DNA from: Cupriavidus metallidurans CH34
Lineage (GTDB): Bacteria > Pseudomonadota > Gammaproteobacteria > Burkholderiales > Burkholderiaceae
Assembly (NCBI RefSeq): GCF_000196015.1
Contig: NC_007972.2
Span: forward strand, 1-64,000
DNA length: 64,000 nt
Direction of reading: 5' to 3'
Every line of letters begins with the position of its first letter. Positions within the stretch are counted from its first letter, which is position 1. The notes below the pieces were generated by a model. The model saw only the letters and a list, made by a program, of their open reading frames with translations, made no database searches and was not told the origin of the DNA. The position numbers and the translations under genes were made by a program. Shown piece by piece: positions 25,769 to 36,421 of this stretch.

Positions 25769-28050
25769 TATGGGCTGCACCGGCGAAACACTCAACCCGC
25801 CAAATCAGCGAGGTACTGGAGCGCATCGACCTGCTTTACACGCTGGACGTTCATAAGCACCTGGCAGACATCCCCGATCTCATCTTGCGCCGCTACGCGC
25901 GCCGACTTGTCTCCAGGCCGCCCTCAGCCGGAGCCAAGATCAAAGAGCCAGCGCGCACCGTGGAGGTCGCATGCTTTCTTCGGTATTGCCTGTTCACCAC
26001 CACAGACCAGTTGATCCTTATGGTGCAGCGCCGGATCGCCGATCTGTGGCGTCAGGCTGCCGCCGATGTCCCCGCTACCGTCAATTGGGCCGCAATGTAC
26101 AAAACGCTGCTCGGCGAACTTGTTGCCTTGAGCGCGCAAGGTGCGGTGCCAGATGCTGAGTTGCGTGCCCGTCTTGAAGCCTTGATCACCGAAACCCAGA
26201 AACGCAAACCACCGAGCAGGGCCTCCCTGGTCCGCGAGGGATTGATTGATGGAATTCGCCCCGTGCGGTCGTTGCTCGTCGCCATTGCAAAGCTGCCCTG
26301 GCAGGCCACCGGCGAGCATCCTGCCATCGAGTACCTTGCCAAGCTGCAAGCTTTATATCTCAAAGGATCCAGAAAGCTGCCAGTTGAAGTGGTGGCACCA
26401 AGTCTGGGAATGATCTGGCAGGTTTCGATCTCCAGCCCAGACCGGGAACGGGCGTTTCAGGCGTTGGAGGTGGCCACCCTGTTTGCCCTGCGCCGCGCGG
26501 TGCGCAATGGCTCGGTCTGGATTGAGCACAGCCTGAGCTTTCGGGGTCGTGCGCGCTTGTTCTTCACGGACGAGCGTTGGCAGGCAGAGTCCAAGAAACA
26601 CTATGCCCGTCTATCGTTACCCAGCAAGGCTGCCACTTTCTTGAAGCCTTTGCTGGCCAGAGTAACTGCCGGTGTCGATGCGGTGGCCGCTGCAGCCCGC
26701 AGTGGCGTACTGCGCGTGGATGATGAACTCCATTTGTCGCCATTGCCCGCAGAGGACGAAGACCCAGAAGTGACCAAGCTGCGCGCGGCTTTGGATCACC
26801 GCATCGGTGAGGTTCAATTGCCGGAAGTGATTCTGGCCGTTGACGCCCAGGTGCGCTTTAGCTGGATCATGCTCGGACGTGAGCCGCGCTCTACCGACGA
26901 GCTGCTGATGGTCTATGCCGGCATCATGGCCCACGGCACCAGTCTGACTGCGGTCGAATGCGCGCGCATGATTCCGCAATTGTCTGCCACCAGCATTCGC
27001 CAGGCCATGCGCTGGGCGCGGGACGAACGGCGTCTGAGCCAGGCCTGCCAGGCTGTGCTGGAATTCATGCAGCGACACCCGATTGCCGCCACCTGGGGGC
27101 GGTCCGATTTGGCATCTTCTGACATGATGAGCATGGAGACCACCAAACGGGTGTGGCAAGCCCGGCTTGATCCTCGGCGCAACACACCTTCCATTGGAAT
27201 CTACTCCCATGTAAAAGACCGGTGGGGCATCTTCCATGCGCAGCCCTTTGTGCTCAATGAGCGCCAGGCGGGCGTGGCCATTGAAGGTGTCATCCGCCAA
27301 GAAAAGCTGGAGACCAGCCAGCTTGCTGTGGATACCCATGGCTACACCGACTTTGCCATGTCACATGCCCGTTTGCTTGGTTTTGATCTTTGCCCGCGGT
27401 TGAAGGAACTCAAACAGCGCCACCTCTTTGTGCCACGCGGCACCAAAGTGCCCGCAGAAATCGCTGCGGTGTGCGAAGCCAATGTCGACGTCGCTTTGAT
27501 CGAAAAGCATTGGGATAGTCTGGTGCACCTGGCAGCCTCGGTCATGAGCGGACATGCCAGTGCGGTGGCAGCTCTTGCGCGGTTCGGTTCTGCCGCCCAG
27601 GGCGATCCAATCTATGAGGCTGGCGTGCAATTGGGGCGGTTGCTGCGTACGGCGTTTTTGGCTGACTACTTTGTCAAGGACGCTTTCAGGAACGAGTTGC
27701 GCCGGGTGCTCAATCGGGGCGAGGCTGTTAACGCCCTCAAGCGCGCCATTTATACCGGCCGGATCAGCCCGGCGCAGGCCAAACGTGTCGATGAAATGCA
27801 GGCTGTGGCCGATGCGTTGAGCCTGATGGCCAACATCGTGATGGCGTGGAATACCTCACAGATGCAGGCGGTCCTGGATCGCTGGTCGAACCGCCGCCAG
27901 GTCATTCCACCGGAACTGATCGGGAAGATTGCGCCCACCAGGCTGGAGAGCATCAACTTGCGGGGTGTGTTTCGCTTCCCGGTTGACCGCTATGCTGACC
28001 AAATCCTGCCTTCGCGGCCAAATGCATCGATAACTGGCACCAATGGATGA
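25769..28050 (+). pseudogene. tnpA: tnpA of the IS1071-like element, 3' part
   Basis: C-terminal about 760 codons of the Tn3-family transposase, separated from its start by the inserted element. All catalytic regions are present: VILAVDAQVRFSW and LAVDTHGYTDF with the two aspartates, and LNRGEAVNALKRAIY with the glutamate. The frame is open upstream to a GTG at 25621, but residues before IWAAPAKHS come from the inserted element. A truncated transposase could be made from internal starts, but it would lack the DNA-binding N-terminus. Confidence 0.9.
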
Positions 28051-28086
28051 AACCGACCACGGTTTGACGCCACGAATCGCAGATTT

Positions 28087-28172
28087 GAAAGTGAACAGGA
28101 AAGTCAATGAAATCAACGATCTACCAACACCACCTCCGCGCCAGTGCTAGCTTTTCGTACCGTCACTTATTG
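28087..28172. repeat. IS1071 right terminal inverted repeat, truncated
   Basis: Reverse complement matches the left repeat from CAATAAGTGACGG inward. The outermost 21 bases, which should read back to GGGGTCTCC, are absent, so this end is probably not functional. Confidence 0.85.
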
Positions 28173-28209
28173 GGGTTCTAAGCCGGAACCGCCGAAAATT
28201 CCGTCAGCC
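28172..28209 (+). repeat. Tn3-type terminal repeat facing right
   Basis: The sequence starts GGGGTTCTAAGCCGGAACCG and continues with an A-rich block (CCGAAAATTCCGTCAG). That is the form of a Tn3-family 38-bp end. It abuts the truncated IS1071 end exactly. No matching right end is found in the window. From here to 28511 no gene is seen. Confidence 0.55.
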
Positions 28210-28511
28210 GATCAACGTGGCTTGTCCCGCGCCCGGTCGATGGGGTAGACCCAACAGTCGTGTCACTAGCCGCCATTTCGATCACGGCAATGCCAGCCGG
28301 ACGTCACGTCCAGATTGTTCCGGTCTGGATGAGGCCGACTGACGTCTCGGATGACGGGTGGCATACAACTGCTGTGAGTCCTGCAGGGGGGCAGCTGCCT
28401 GACCGGACGGCGAGCATCAGCCCATCTCATGTATTAGTCATGTCAGCTTTGACACTGCGCACGCGACGGCACCCGACCCGTTGCAGACCCCCAGACATAT
28501 GGAAAGCTGAC

Positions 28512-28582
28512 GCTCAACGTGGAGTTAGCCGGCGCGGCGCGGCTTCATCGCGCAGCGTCCGTGTTGATGGATGGGTTAGAAC
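28512..28582 (-). repeat. attC-like site after the cupin gene
   Basis: On the minus strand it runs from TTCTAAC to GTTGAGC, matching the integron inverse core (RYYYAAC, one mismatch) and core (GTTRRRY). It lies 26 bases after the cupin stop. The half next to the gene shares GTCCGTGTT.AT...GGGTTAGA (plus strand) with the site at 29024-29104. Confidence 0.45.
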
Positions 28583-28608
28583 TCTCTGGGGCACACATTT
28601 GAGAAAGA

Positions 28609-28965
28609 CTATTTTTCAGCCAACGCAAAACCCGCGTTGCCAGATGCAACCACTGAGACAAATACAAACGGCACTGGACTAGTATTTAGAGCGCCATGCA
28701 CTTGGCCAGGTTTTGCTATGGCAATATCTCCAGCCTTTAGATGAGCGACTTTGCCGCCTCCTTGGTAATACTCAGCCTCTCCAGAGATAACCGTCCAAGT
28801 ATCTTGGCCGTCCGGGTGAACATGAGCGGTTATTTCTTGCCCAGGATGGGCATGCCAAACAACAACTGCTGAGTCCTTGGTTTCCAGAACCACTGAACGA
28901 ATTGGTTCGCCGTCAGACGGACGAATATATTCTGTTACCGAAAATATTCTTGATTCCATTTCCAT
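28609..28965 (-). CDS. Cupin-fold protein in a possible gene cassette
   Basis: A 118-aa single-domain cupin (cupin_2). HAHPGQEITAHVHPDGQDTWTVISGEAEYYQGG shows the GX5HXHX-type first motif, and PGQVHGALNTSPVPFVFVSV the second. Such proteins bind a metal through the histidines and act as small-molecule-binding enzymes or sensors. ATG 28965 is chosen because GGAGTGG precedes it. The compact gene ends at an attC-like site and has another such site upstream, so it looks like a mobile integron cassette. The substrate is unknown. Confidence 0.75.
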   Translation of the reverse strand: MEMESRIFSVTEYIRPSDGEPIRSVVLETKDSAVVVWHAHPGQEITAHVHPDGQDTWTVISGEAEYYQGGGKVAHLKAGDIAIAKPGQVHGALNTSPVPFVFVSVVASGNAGFALAEK

Positions 28966-29023
28966 ATCCACTCCAAAAATCAATTTGGCTTGAGAAGTTA
29001 TTACAGAACAACTGTATCCGAGA

Positions 29024-29104
29024 GTTCTACGTTGCCGATAACCGGCCCGAAACGGCGGCGCAACGCGCCGCTGTTGGGGGTCCGTGTTCATCGGCGGGTT
29101 AGAC
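29024..29104 (-). repeat. attC-like site after the 29099-29659 gene
   Basis: On the minus strand it starts GTCTAAC (perfect inverse core), overlapping the stop codon of the upstream gene, and ends near GTAGAAC (one mismatch to a core site). GCCGAT and ATCGGC can pair, and a central GCGGCGC-GTT-GCGCCGC hairpin gives the imperfect fold expected of attC. Confidence 0.5.
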
Positions 29105-29659
29105 CTGTGCTTGCGTAAGACGAATATCGACTTCTCGGTCGACGTATTTCCATTCCTCTGACGCACGCAGTTCGGAAAGCAGCCTGTTGAACTCAACCTC
29201 ATGAATTGGCGCGTATTCGAACCAATTCAGAAAATCGAACGGTTCATTCTCTGAGAGGTCGCGGCAGTGGTGGAGCTTGCGCGCTACTGCAGGCAAATAC
29301 TGAAGCCCGATTTGGACGTGCTTCGACTGTTCGAAAACGCTCCGGCGTTCGTCTTGCGTGAGCTCCCACCAAGCTGCGTTCTTCCGGATCGGTATTAGCG
29401 CACCGCACGTTGCTTCTGGGCGCGCCAGACCTTGCTGCTTCGCTACAATTTCATTCTTCTCTGCGCGCATGACATATCGTTCATTGCTGGTTATTCCACG
29501 AAGTATCCAGGGTGCATTGGTTTCAGACTGCAACTCTGAAGCGGATACGACGTTGAGCCTTTTGGCTTCAGGCAGGGGCTCGCCAACTCTCGTTTCGGCC
29601 CTGACAATCCGCCAAGGGCCAATGTCTGCGCCGACGAAAGCAAATAATCGTGTATCCAT
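29099..29659 (-). CDS. Chlorite dismutase-like family protein
   Basis: A 186-aa protein resembling the chlorite dismutase/HemQ-like fold: WWELTQDERRSVFEQSKHVQIGLQYLPAVARKLHHCRDL is the segment with the proximal histidine region, followed by FDFLNWFEYAPIHEVEFNRLLSELR. Most members bind haem, but some lack the ligand. ATG 29659 begins MDTRLFAFVGAD with a modest GAAAGA ribosome site. Its stop lies inside an attC-like site, as in integron cassettes. The enzyme activity is not established; the family call is from pattern recognition. Confidence 0.6.
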   Translation of the reverse strand: MDTRLFAFVGADIGPWRIVRAETRVGEPLPEAKRLNVVSASELQSETNAPWILRGITSNERYVMRAEKNEIVAKQQGLARPEATCGALIPIRKNAAWWELTQDERRSVFEQSKHVQIGLQYLPAVARKLHHCRDLSENEPFDFLNWFEYAPIHEVEFNRLLSELRASEEWKYVDREVDIRLTQAQV

Positions 29660-30065
29660 TTCAATCTTTCATGTGTGAATGTTTTAACTCTTGCAGCTTC
29701 GAAGAACCTATCTGCCGATCCCGTGCTTGTGCATCATCGCCTCCGCGCAACTGCGACGACCGCCCGCAGCAATCACATTGAACTTTCGAATCGAAACTGC
29801 TGAAGCGAACCTACGCGGACGTACGGCCGCAGTCTGTGCGCTGCCGGACGGAGCGCTGCCAATTTGCGCCTACTGGCAGGCTGTGAGTGCGCGGATGGGC
29901 CAGCGACCTCCCTTCATAGAGGGAGCGAAGCAGGTCAGAGACACTATTGAACGTCCGCTACCGGGAAGATGCTTGACCGTCCGCAACTGGCCGCCTGCCG
30001 CCGACCGCGGTCTGGCTCGAAAGCAGTCTGTCAACGCGCCGTTTCATTGTTGCCATGATCATATC
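29660..30065. other. Region without a supported gene
   Basis: About 400 bases between the possible cassette and the toxin gene. Frames run through it on the plus strand but none has a ribosome site or recognisable protein features. No integron integrase or attI site was recognised here. Confidence 0.5.
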
Positions 30066-30350
30066 TTAATCGCGCACAGGCGGCCACAGGCGGGCAGTAT
30101 GAACCAGCGTCAGTATCCACACCGTTTCGCCGTCGATCTGATACACCAGGCGATAGCTTTCGTGCGGGATCAACTCGCGGGTCCCGGGAATCTTTCCCGG
30201 CTTGCCCAGCATGGGGTGCTGGATCAAGCGGGCGGCCGCGTCGCTGAAAATCTCATCCATCCGGGCCGCCGCGCGCGGATTGTCGGCTGCGATGTAGTCC
30301 CACACATCGGCACGGTCTTGCTGCGCTTCGGGCGTCCAAACAACCCTCAC
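30066..30350 (-). CDS. parE: ParE/RelE-family toxin
   Basis: A 94-aa ParE-type toxin: WTPEAQQDRADVWDYIAADNPRAAARM at the N-terminus, PMLGKPGKIPGTRELIPHESYRLVYQIDG in the core, and VWILTLVHTARLWP at the C-terminal strand. ParE toxins poison DNA gyrase; RelE relatives cut mRNA on the ribosome. The gene overlaps its antitoxin by 4 bases (antitoxin first). TA modules of this sort are frequent passengers beside tnpR in Tn3-family transposons, as here. Confidence 0.85.
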   Translation of the reverse strand: MRVVWTPEAQQDRADVWDYIAADNPRAAARMDEIFSDAAARLIQHPMLGKPGKIPGTRELIPHESYRLVYQIDGETVWILTLVHTARLWPPVRD

Positions 30351-30625
30351 GCCTGGCTCGCCACACTGGCACGCCGTGCGGCGAATTCGGCCTCAACTTC
30401 ATCGTTCGACCGCCCCAATCCAGCGCGCATCGAAGCCCGGCCGGCTTCGACCTTGCGGCGCAGGAACTCGTCGTACTCGCGCGACTCGCGCTGGCGCTGA
30501 ACGAACTCGCGCATCAGCTCGCGCAGCACTTGCGACGCCGGGCGATGGGCCGCCTCGGCTTCGGCCATAAACTCGGCGCGCAACTCAGGCTCCAGCTTCA
30601 TCGTGAAAACGGCTTGTTTTGACAT
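30347..30625 (-). CDS. parD: ParD-type antitoxin
   Basis: A 92-aa antitoxin with an N-terminal ribbon-helix-helix-like DNA-binding part (FTMKLEPELRAEFMAEAEAAHRPASQVLRELM) and a charged C-terminus that binds the toxin. It is preceded by AGGAGG and by an AT-rich promoter with TATACT near 30660, within which the protein is expected to bind to repress the operon. Translationally coupled to parE. Confidence 0.8.
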   Translation of the reverse strand: MSKQAVFTMKLEPELRAEFMAEAEAAHRPASQVLRELMREFVQRQRESREYDEFLRRKVEAGRASMRAGLGRSNDEVEAEFAARRASVASQA

Positions 30626-30722
30626 GATCGGGGCCTCCTGCCACTTGATACTAACAAAGTATATACGCCGTCATTACTAAGCGCTATTCACAGAACGCTG
30701 CAAGGCGGGCGTGCGCTAGGCC

Positions 30723-30760
30723 AAGGCCTGTCGGAAAACATTTGTTTTTCGACAGGCCTT
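30723..30760. repeat. 38-bp palindrome between TA and tnpR (res-like)
   Basis: AAGGCCTGTCG and CGACAGGCCTT flank an inner AAAACA/TGTTTT dyad. The palindrome lies about 100 bases before the truncated resolvase gene, where the res site of a Tn3-family element is expected. The dimension fits one or two resolvase sub-sites. Confidence 0.45.
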
Positions 30761-30863
30761 CAACGGTCCTCTGCACCAACCTCCGAGTGGCCGCAAAATT
30801 GTGCGGAAAACTCTGTCGCCAGACGCTACCATACGGAAACCTCGTCTTAATGGTTTTCCGCTT

Positions 30864-31229
30864 ATGTTGGTAGGTTACATGCGCGTGTCGTCGGACTCCG
30901 ACCGCCAGAGCACGAACTTGCAGCGCGATGCGCTGCTCGCCGTCGGCGTCGATGCGCGGCATCTGTTCGAGGATCATGCTTCCGGCGCGAAGGACGACCG
31001 CGCGGGCCTGGCGCGGGCGCTCGAATTCGTTCGCCCTGGCGACGTGTTGGTCGTGTGGAAGCTCGACCGGCTCGGCCGTTCGTTGTCGCACTTGCTCGCC
31101 ATCGTGACCTCGCTCAAGAAAAAGCAGGTGGCGTTCCGCTCGCTGACGGAGAACCTGGATACCACGACGCCCTCGGGCGAGTTTCTGTTCCAGGGGTCGT
31201 CTCAGAAAACGGAAAATAAAGCACGCTAA
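30864..31229 (+). pseudogene. tnpR: Truncated serine resolvase tnpR
   Basis: Codons for about 109 residues of a serine recombinase: MLVGYMRVSSDSDRQSTNLQ with the catalytic serine near residue 10, then VVWKLDRLGRSLSHLLAIV. The gene breaks after SGEFLFQ, exactly where the mercury transposon begins (31193). The frame then reads through the terminal repeat to a stop at 31229. The C-terminal E-helix and DNA-binding domain are missing and do not occur on the other side of the transposon. Confidence 0.9.
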
Positions 31230-31230
31230 G
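31193..31230. repeat. Left 38-bp inverted repeat of the mer transposon
   Basis: GGGGTCGTCTCAGAAAACGG and onward to GCACGCTAAG; identical in inverse orientation to 39387-39424. It overlaps the last codons of merR. Confidence 0.95.
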
Positions 31231-31660
31231 GCATAGCCGAACCTGCCAAGCTTGCTCCACCCTGTAGTGACGCGATCAGCGGGCAGGAAACGTTCCCCCT
31301 TCGCGCATGGCAGGCGCACACCAACTCAGACAGCACGGCCTCCATGCGCGCCAGGTCAGCCATTTTCTCGCGCACGTCCTTGAGCTTGTGCTCGGCCAGA
31401 CTGCTGGCTTCCTCGCAATGGGTGCCATCCTCCAGCCGCAGCAGCTCGGCGATCTCATCCAGGCTGAAGCCCAGCCGCTGGGCTGATTTCACGAAGCGCA
31501 CCCGCGTTACATCCGCCTCGCCATAGCGGCGGATGCTGCCATAGGGCTTGTCAGGCTCCAGCAACAAGCCCTTGCGCTGATAGAAACGGATGGTCTCCAC
31601 ATTGACCCCGGCCGCCTTGGCGAAAACGCCAATGGTCAGGTTCTCCAAATTGTTTTCCAT
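31226..31660 (-). CDS. merR: Mercury-responsive regulator MerR
   Basis: A 144-aa MerR, the usual length. The N-terminal winged helix ([26 protein letters not shown]) binds the operator between mer genes. Hg(II) is held by C82, C117 and C126 across the dimer; C115 is also present. Without mercury it represses; with mercury it untwists the long-spaced promoter and activates merTPADE. It also represses its own divergent transcription. The stop lies inside the left terminal repeat, as in Tn501. Confidence 0.97.
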
Positions 31661-31665
31661 ATCGC

Positions 31666-31696
31666 TTGACTCCGTACATGAGTACGGAAGTAAGGT
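31666..31696 (+). promoter_or_regulatory. merT promoter with MerR operator
   Basis: -35 TTGACT (31666-31671) and -10 TAAGGT (31691-31696) are separated by 19 bases, the overlong spacing that makes this promoter dependent on MerR. The dyad CCGTAC-atga-GTACGG between the boxes is the MerR binding site. Confidence 0.95.
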
Positions 31697-31731
31697 TACG
31701 CTATCCAATTTCAATTCGAAAGGACAAGCGC

Positions 31732-32082
31732 ATGTCTGAACCAAAAACCGGGCGCGGCGCGCTCTTCACTGGAGGGCTTGCCGCCATCCTCGCCTCGGCT
31801 TGCTGCCTCGGGCCGTTGGTTCTGATCGCCTTGGGGTTCAGCGGCGCTTGGATCGGCAACTTGGCGGTGTTGGATCCCTATCGCCCCATCTTTATCGGCG
31901 TGGCGCTGGTGGCGTTGTTCTTCGCCTGGCGGCGCATCTACCGGCAGGCAGCGGCCTGCAAACCGGGTGAGGTCTGCGCGATTCCCCAAGTGCGAGCTAC
32001 TTACAAGCTCATTTTCTGGATCGTGGCCGCGCTGGTTCTGGTCGCGCTCGGATTTCCCTACGTCATGCCATTTTTCTACTGA
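31732..32082 (+). CDS. merT: Mercuric ion transporter MerT
   Basis: A 116-aa inner-membrane protein with three membrane helices. The vicinal pair C24-C25 in helix one (SACCLGP) and the loop cysteines C76 and C82 receive Hg(II) from MerP and pass it to MerA. First gene of the mercury-induced operon, 36 bases after the promoter, with AAAGGA as ribosome site. Confidence 0.97.
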
Positions 32083-32094
32083 TCGGAGTTCACC

Positions 32095-32370
32095 ATGAAG
32101 AAACTGTTTGCCTCCCTCGCCCTCGCCGCCGTTGTTGCCCCCGTCTGGGCCGCCACCCAGACCGTCACGCTGTCCGTACCGGGCATGACCTGCTCCGCCT
32201 GCCCGATCACTGTCAAGAAGGCGATTTCCAAGGTCGAAGGCGTCAGCAAAGTTGACGTGACTTTCGAGACACGCCAAGCGGTCGTCACCTTCGACGATGC
32301 CAAGACCAGCGTGCAGAAGCTGACCAAGGCAACCGCAGACGCGGGCTATCCGTCCAGCGTCAAGCAGTGA
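32095..32370 (+). CDS. merP: Periplasmic mercury-binding protein MerP
   Basis: A 91-aa protein with a signal peptide (cleavage after VWA) and a heavy-metal-associated domain containing GMTCSACP (C33 and C36). It scavenges Hg(II) in the periplasm and delivers it to MerT. It begins 13 bases after merT with GGAG as ribosome site. Confidence 0.97.
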   Translation: MKKLFASLALAAVVAPVWAATQTVTLSVPGMTCSACPITVKKAISKVEGVSKVDVTFETRQAVVTFDDAKTSVQKLTKATADAGYPSSVKQ

Positions 32371-32429
32371 GTCACTGAAAACGGCACCGCAGCACAACGG
32401 ACGTCATTGTCTGGCGCCACAAACGATAA

Positions 32430-34127
<1,698 letters not shown>

Positions 34128-34144
34128 GAAAAAGGAGGTGTTCA

Positions 34145-34510
34145 ATGAACGCCTACACGGTGTCCCGGCTGGCTCTTGATGCCGGGGTGAGCGTGCATAT
34201 CGTGCGCGACTACCTGCTGCGCGGATTGCTGCGCCCGGTGGCGTGCACACCAGGCGGCTACGGCTTGTTCGATGACGCCGCCTTGCAACGGCTGTGCTTC
34301 GTGCGGGCGGCCTTCGAGGCGGGCATCGGCCTCGACGCGCTGGCGCGGCTGTGCCGGGCGCTGGATGCGGCGGACGGCGACGAAGCGGCCGCGCAGCTTG
34401 CCCTGCTGCGTCAGTTCGTCGAGCGTCGGCGCGAAGCGTTGGCCGATCTGGAAGTGCAGTTGGCCACCCTGCCGACCGAGCCGGCACAGCACGCGGAGAG
34501 TCTGCCATGA
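34145..34510 (+). CDS. merD: Secondary regulator MerD
   Basis: A 121-aa MerR-family protein ([27 protein letters not shown]) that lacks the mercury-binding cysteines of MerR. It competes for the mer operator and helps to switch the operon off when mercury is gone. AAGGAGG precedes the ATG; the stop overlaps merE (ATGA). Confidence 0.95.
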   Translation: MNAYTVSRLALDAGVSVHIVRDYLLRGLLRPVACTPGGYGLFDDAALQRLCFVRAAFEAGIGLDALARLCRALDAADGDEAAAQLALLRQFVERRREALADLEVQLATLPTEPAQHAESLP

Positions 34511-34743
34511 ACAACCCCGAGCGCTTGCCGTCCGAGACGCACAAACCGATCACCGGCTACCTGTGGGGCGGACTGGCTGTGCTGACTTGCCCCTGCCACC
34601 TGCCCATCCTCGCTGTCGTGCTGGCCGGCACAACCGCCGGTGCTTTCCTCGGCGAGCATTGGGTCATCGCGGCGCTCGGTTTGACCGGCCTGTTCCTTCT
34701 GTCCCTGTCGCGGGCGTTGCGGGCATTCAGGGAAAGAGAATGA
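34507..34743 (+). CDS. merE: Membrane mercury transporter MerE
   Basis: A 78-aa inner-membrane protein with two helices and the vicinal-type CPC motif (LTCPCHLPI). It is linked to uptake of inorganic and methyl mercury. It overlaps merD and urf2 by four bases at each end. Confidence 0.95.
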   Translation: MNNPERLPSETHKPITGYLWGGLAVLTCPCHLPILAVVLAGTTAGAFLGEHWVIAALGLTGLFLLSLSRALRAFRERE

Positions 34744-35729
34744 GCGCTTTCCGGCCGGATGGATGGACGACGCCGGAACTGGCCCAAGCGGTCGAGCGCG
34801 GGCAGCTTGAACTGCACTACCAGCCCGTCGTCGATCTGCGCAGTGGTGGGATTGTCGGCGCGGAAGCCCTGTTGCGCTGGCGTCATCCGACGCTTGGACT
34901 ATTGCCACCGGGCCAGTTCCTGCCCGTGGTCGAATCGTCCGGCCTGATGCCTGAAATCGGCGCTTGGGTGCTGGGCGAAGCCTGCCGCCAGATGCGTGAC
35001 TGGCGAATGCTGGCATGGCGACCGTTCCGGCTGGCCGTCAATGTTTCGGCGAGCCAAGTGGGACCGGACTTCGACGGGTGGGTAAAGGGCGTGCTGGCTG
35101 ATGCCGAGTTGCCCGCCGAGTATCTCGAAATCGAGCTGACCGAATCGGTCGCGTTTGGTGATCCGGCGATCTTCCCCGCCCTGGACGCCTTGCGGCAGAT
35201 CGGTGTGCGCTTCGCCGCCGATGACTTCGGGACGGGGTATTCCTGTCTGCAACATCTGAAGTGCTGCCCAATCAGCACGCTCAAGATCGACCAATCGTTT
35301 GTCGCCGGGCTCGCCAACGACCGCCGCGACCAAACCATCGTGCACACCGTGATTCAGCTTGCGCACGGGCTGGGCATGGATGTGGTGGCTGAAGGCGTGG
35401 AAACATCGGCGAGTCTTGATCTATTGCGACAAGCGGACTGCGACACAGGACAAGGCTTCCTGTTCGCGAAGCCAATGCCGGCGGCGGCATTCGCCGTCTT
35501 CGTCAGTCAATGGAGGGGTGCCACCATGAATGCAAGTGACTCGACCACCACCAGTTGCTGCGTGTGCTGCAAGGAAATCCCGCTCGATGCCGCCTTCACC
35601 CCGGAAGGCGCGGAATACGTCGAGCACTTCTGCGGGTTGGAGTGTTATCAACGCTTCGAAGCGCGTGCCAAGACAGGGAACGAAACCGATGCCGATCCGA
35701 ACGCCTGCGACTCGCTACCGTCAGATTGA
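34740..35729 (+). CDS. Urf2, EAL-domain protein with DUF3330 tail
   Basis: A 329-aa protein standing between mer and tnp genes in Tn21-subfamily transposons. The EAL domain (about residues 12-260) keeps the c-di-GMP phosphodiesterase residues: [28 protein letters not shown]. The C-terminus is a cysteine-rich DUF3330 part ([18 protein letters not shown]) that likely binds metal. ATG overlaps the merE stop, so it belongs to the mer transcript. The catalytic residues look intact, so it may act on host c-di-GMP; its role in transposition or resistance is unknown. Confidence 0.85.
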   Translation: MSAFRPDGWTTPELAQAVERGQLELHYQPVVDLRSGGIVGAEALLRWRHPTLGLLPPGQFLPVVESSGLMPEIGAWVLGEACRQMRDWRMLAWRPFRLAVNVSASQVGPDFDGWVKGVLADAELPAEYLEIELTESVAFGDPAIFPALDALRQIGVRFAADDFGTGYSCLQHLKCCPISTLKIDQSFVAGLANDRRDQTIVHTVIQLAHGLGMDVVAEGVETSASLDLLRQADCDTGQGFLFAKPMPAAAFAVFVSQWRGATMNASDSTTTSCCVCCKEIPLDAAFTPEGAEYVEHFCGLECYQRFEARAKTGNETDADPNACDSLPSD

Positions 35730-35858
35730 GGCATACCCTAACCGGATGTCAGGGTAGACTGCCTCACAACGTCAGAATAGAGTCGGTTGTGTTATTTATT
35801 GACACTAGCTGAAAAAGGTCATAGATTTCTTCCTGACATTTTCGTCCAGGGAGGCATC
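35719..35858 (+). promoter_or_regulatory. res site of the mer transposon
   Basis: The region before tnpR begins GTCAGATTGAGGCATACCC, closely resembling the Tn21/Tn501 res site I, and includes further CGTCAG and TGACA elements for sub-sites II and III. It also carries the tnpR/tnpA promoters. Confidence 0.75.
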
Positions 35859-36419
35859 TTGCAGGGTCAACGCATCGGCTACGTCCGGGTCAGCAGCTTC
35901 GACCAGAACCCGGAACGGCAACTTGAACACGTCGAAGTCGGCAAGGTGTTCACCGACAAGGCGTCGGGCAAGGACACCCAGCGGCCCGAGCTTGATTCGC
36001 TGCTGGCCTTCGTGCGCGAAGGCGACACCGTGGTGGTTCACAGCATGGATCGCTTGGCGCGCAACCTCGATGACTTGCGCCGCCTCGTGCAAAAGCTCAC
36101 CAAGCGCGGCGTGCGCATCGAGTTCGTCAAGGAGAGCCTGACCTTCACCGGCGAGGATTCGCCGATGGCGAACCTGATGCTGTCGGTCATGGGGGCGTTC
36201 GCTGAATTCGAGCGGGCCTTGATCCGCGAGCGGCAGAGGGAAGGCATCGCGCTCGCCAAGCAACGCGGAGCCTACCGGGGCCGCAAGAAAGCGCTGTCGC
36301 CCGAACAGGTAGCCGATCTGCGGCAGCGGGCCGCCGCCGGCGAACAAAAAGCGAAGCTGGCCCGCGAGTTTGGTGTCAGCCGGGAGACCCTGTATCAATA
36401 CTTGAGAGCGGATCAGTAA
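35859..36419 (+). CDS. tnpR: Serine resolvase TnpR
   Basis: A 186-aa resolvase, the standard length of the Tn21 group, that resolves the transposition cointegrate at res. The catalytic serine is in [31 protein letters not shown] and [22 protein letters not shown] are diagnostic. The C-terminal helix-turn-helix is [17 protein letters not shown]. The start is a TTG at 35859 with AGGGAGG before it; the frame extends upstream but this start gives the family length. Confidence 0.95.
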   Translation: MQGQRIGYVRVSSFDQNPERQLEHVEVGKVFTDKASGKDTQRPELDSLLAFVREGDTVVVHSMDRLARNLDDLRRLVQKLTKRGVRIEFVKESLTFTGEDSPMANLMLSVMGAFAEFERALIRERQREGIALAKQRGAYRGRKKALSPEQVADLRQRAAAGEQKAKLAREFGVSRETLYQYLRADQ

Positions 36420-36421
36420 AT

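Larger units (their letters stand above)
21468..28172 (+). mobile_element. IS1071-like Tn3-family element, interrupted and 3'-truncated
   Basis: A Tn3-family element with the unusually long (about 110 bp) terminal inverted repeats of IS1071. The left end begins GGGGTCTCCTCG at 21468. Its single transposase gene (tnpA) is split by an independent element at 22252-25768. The right repeat is missing its outer 21 bases, because a different Tn3-type end begins at 28172. The element is therefore probably immobile by itself. IS1071 is known from catabolic and metal plasmids of beta-proteobacteria. Confidence 0.9.

Noticed and set aside
29691..30500. A 269-codon plus-strand frame
   Set aside because: Its second half is antisense to the parDE pair; the first half has no ribosome site and no protein-like pattern.
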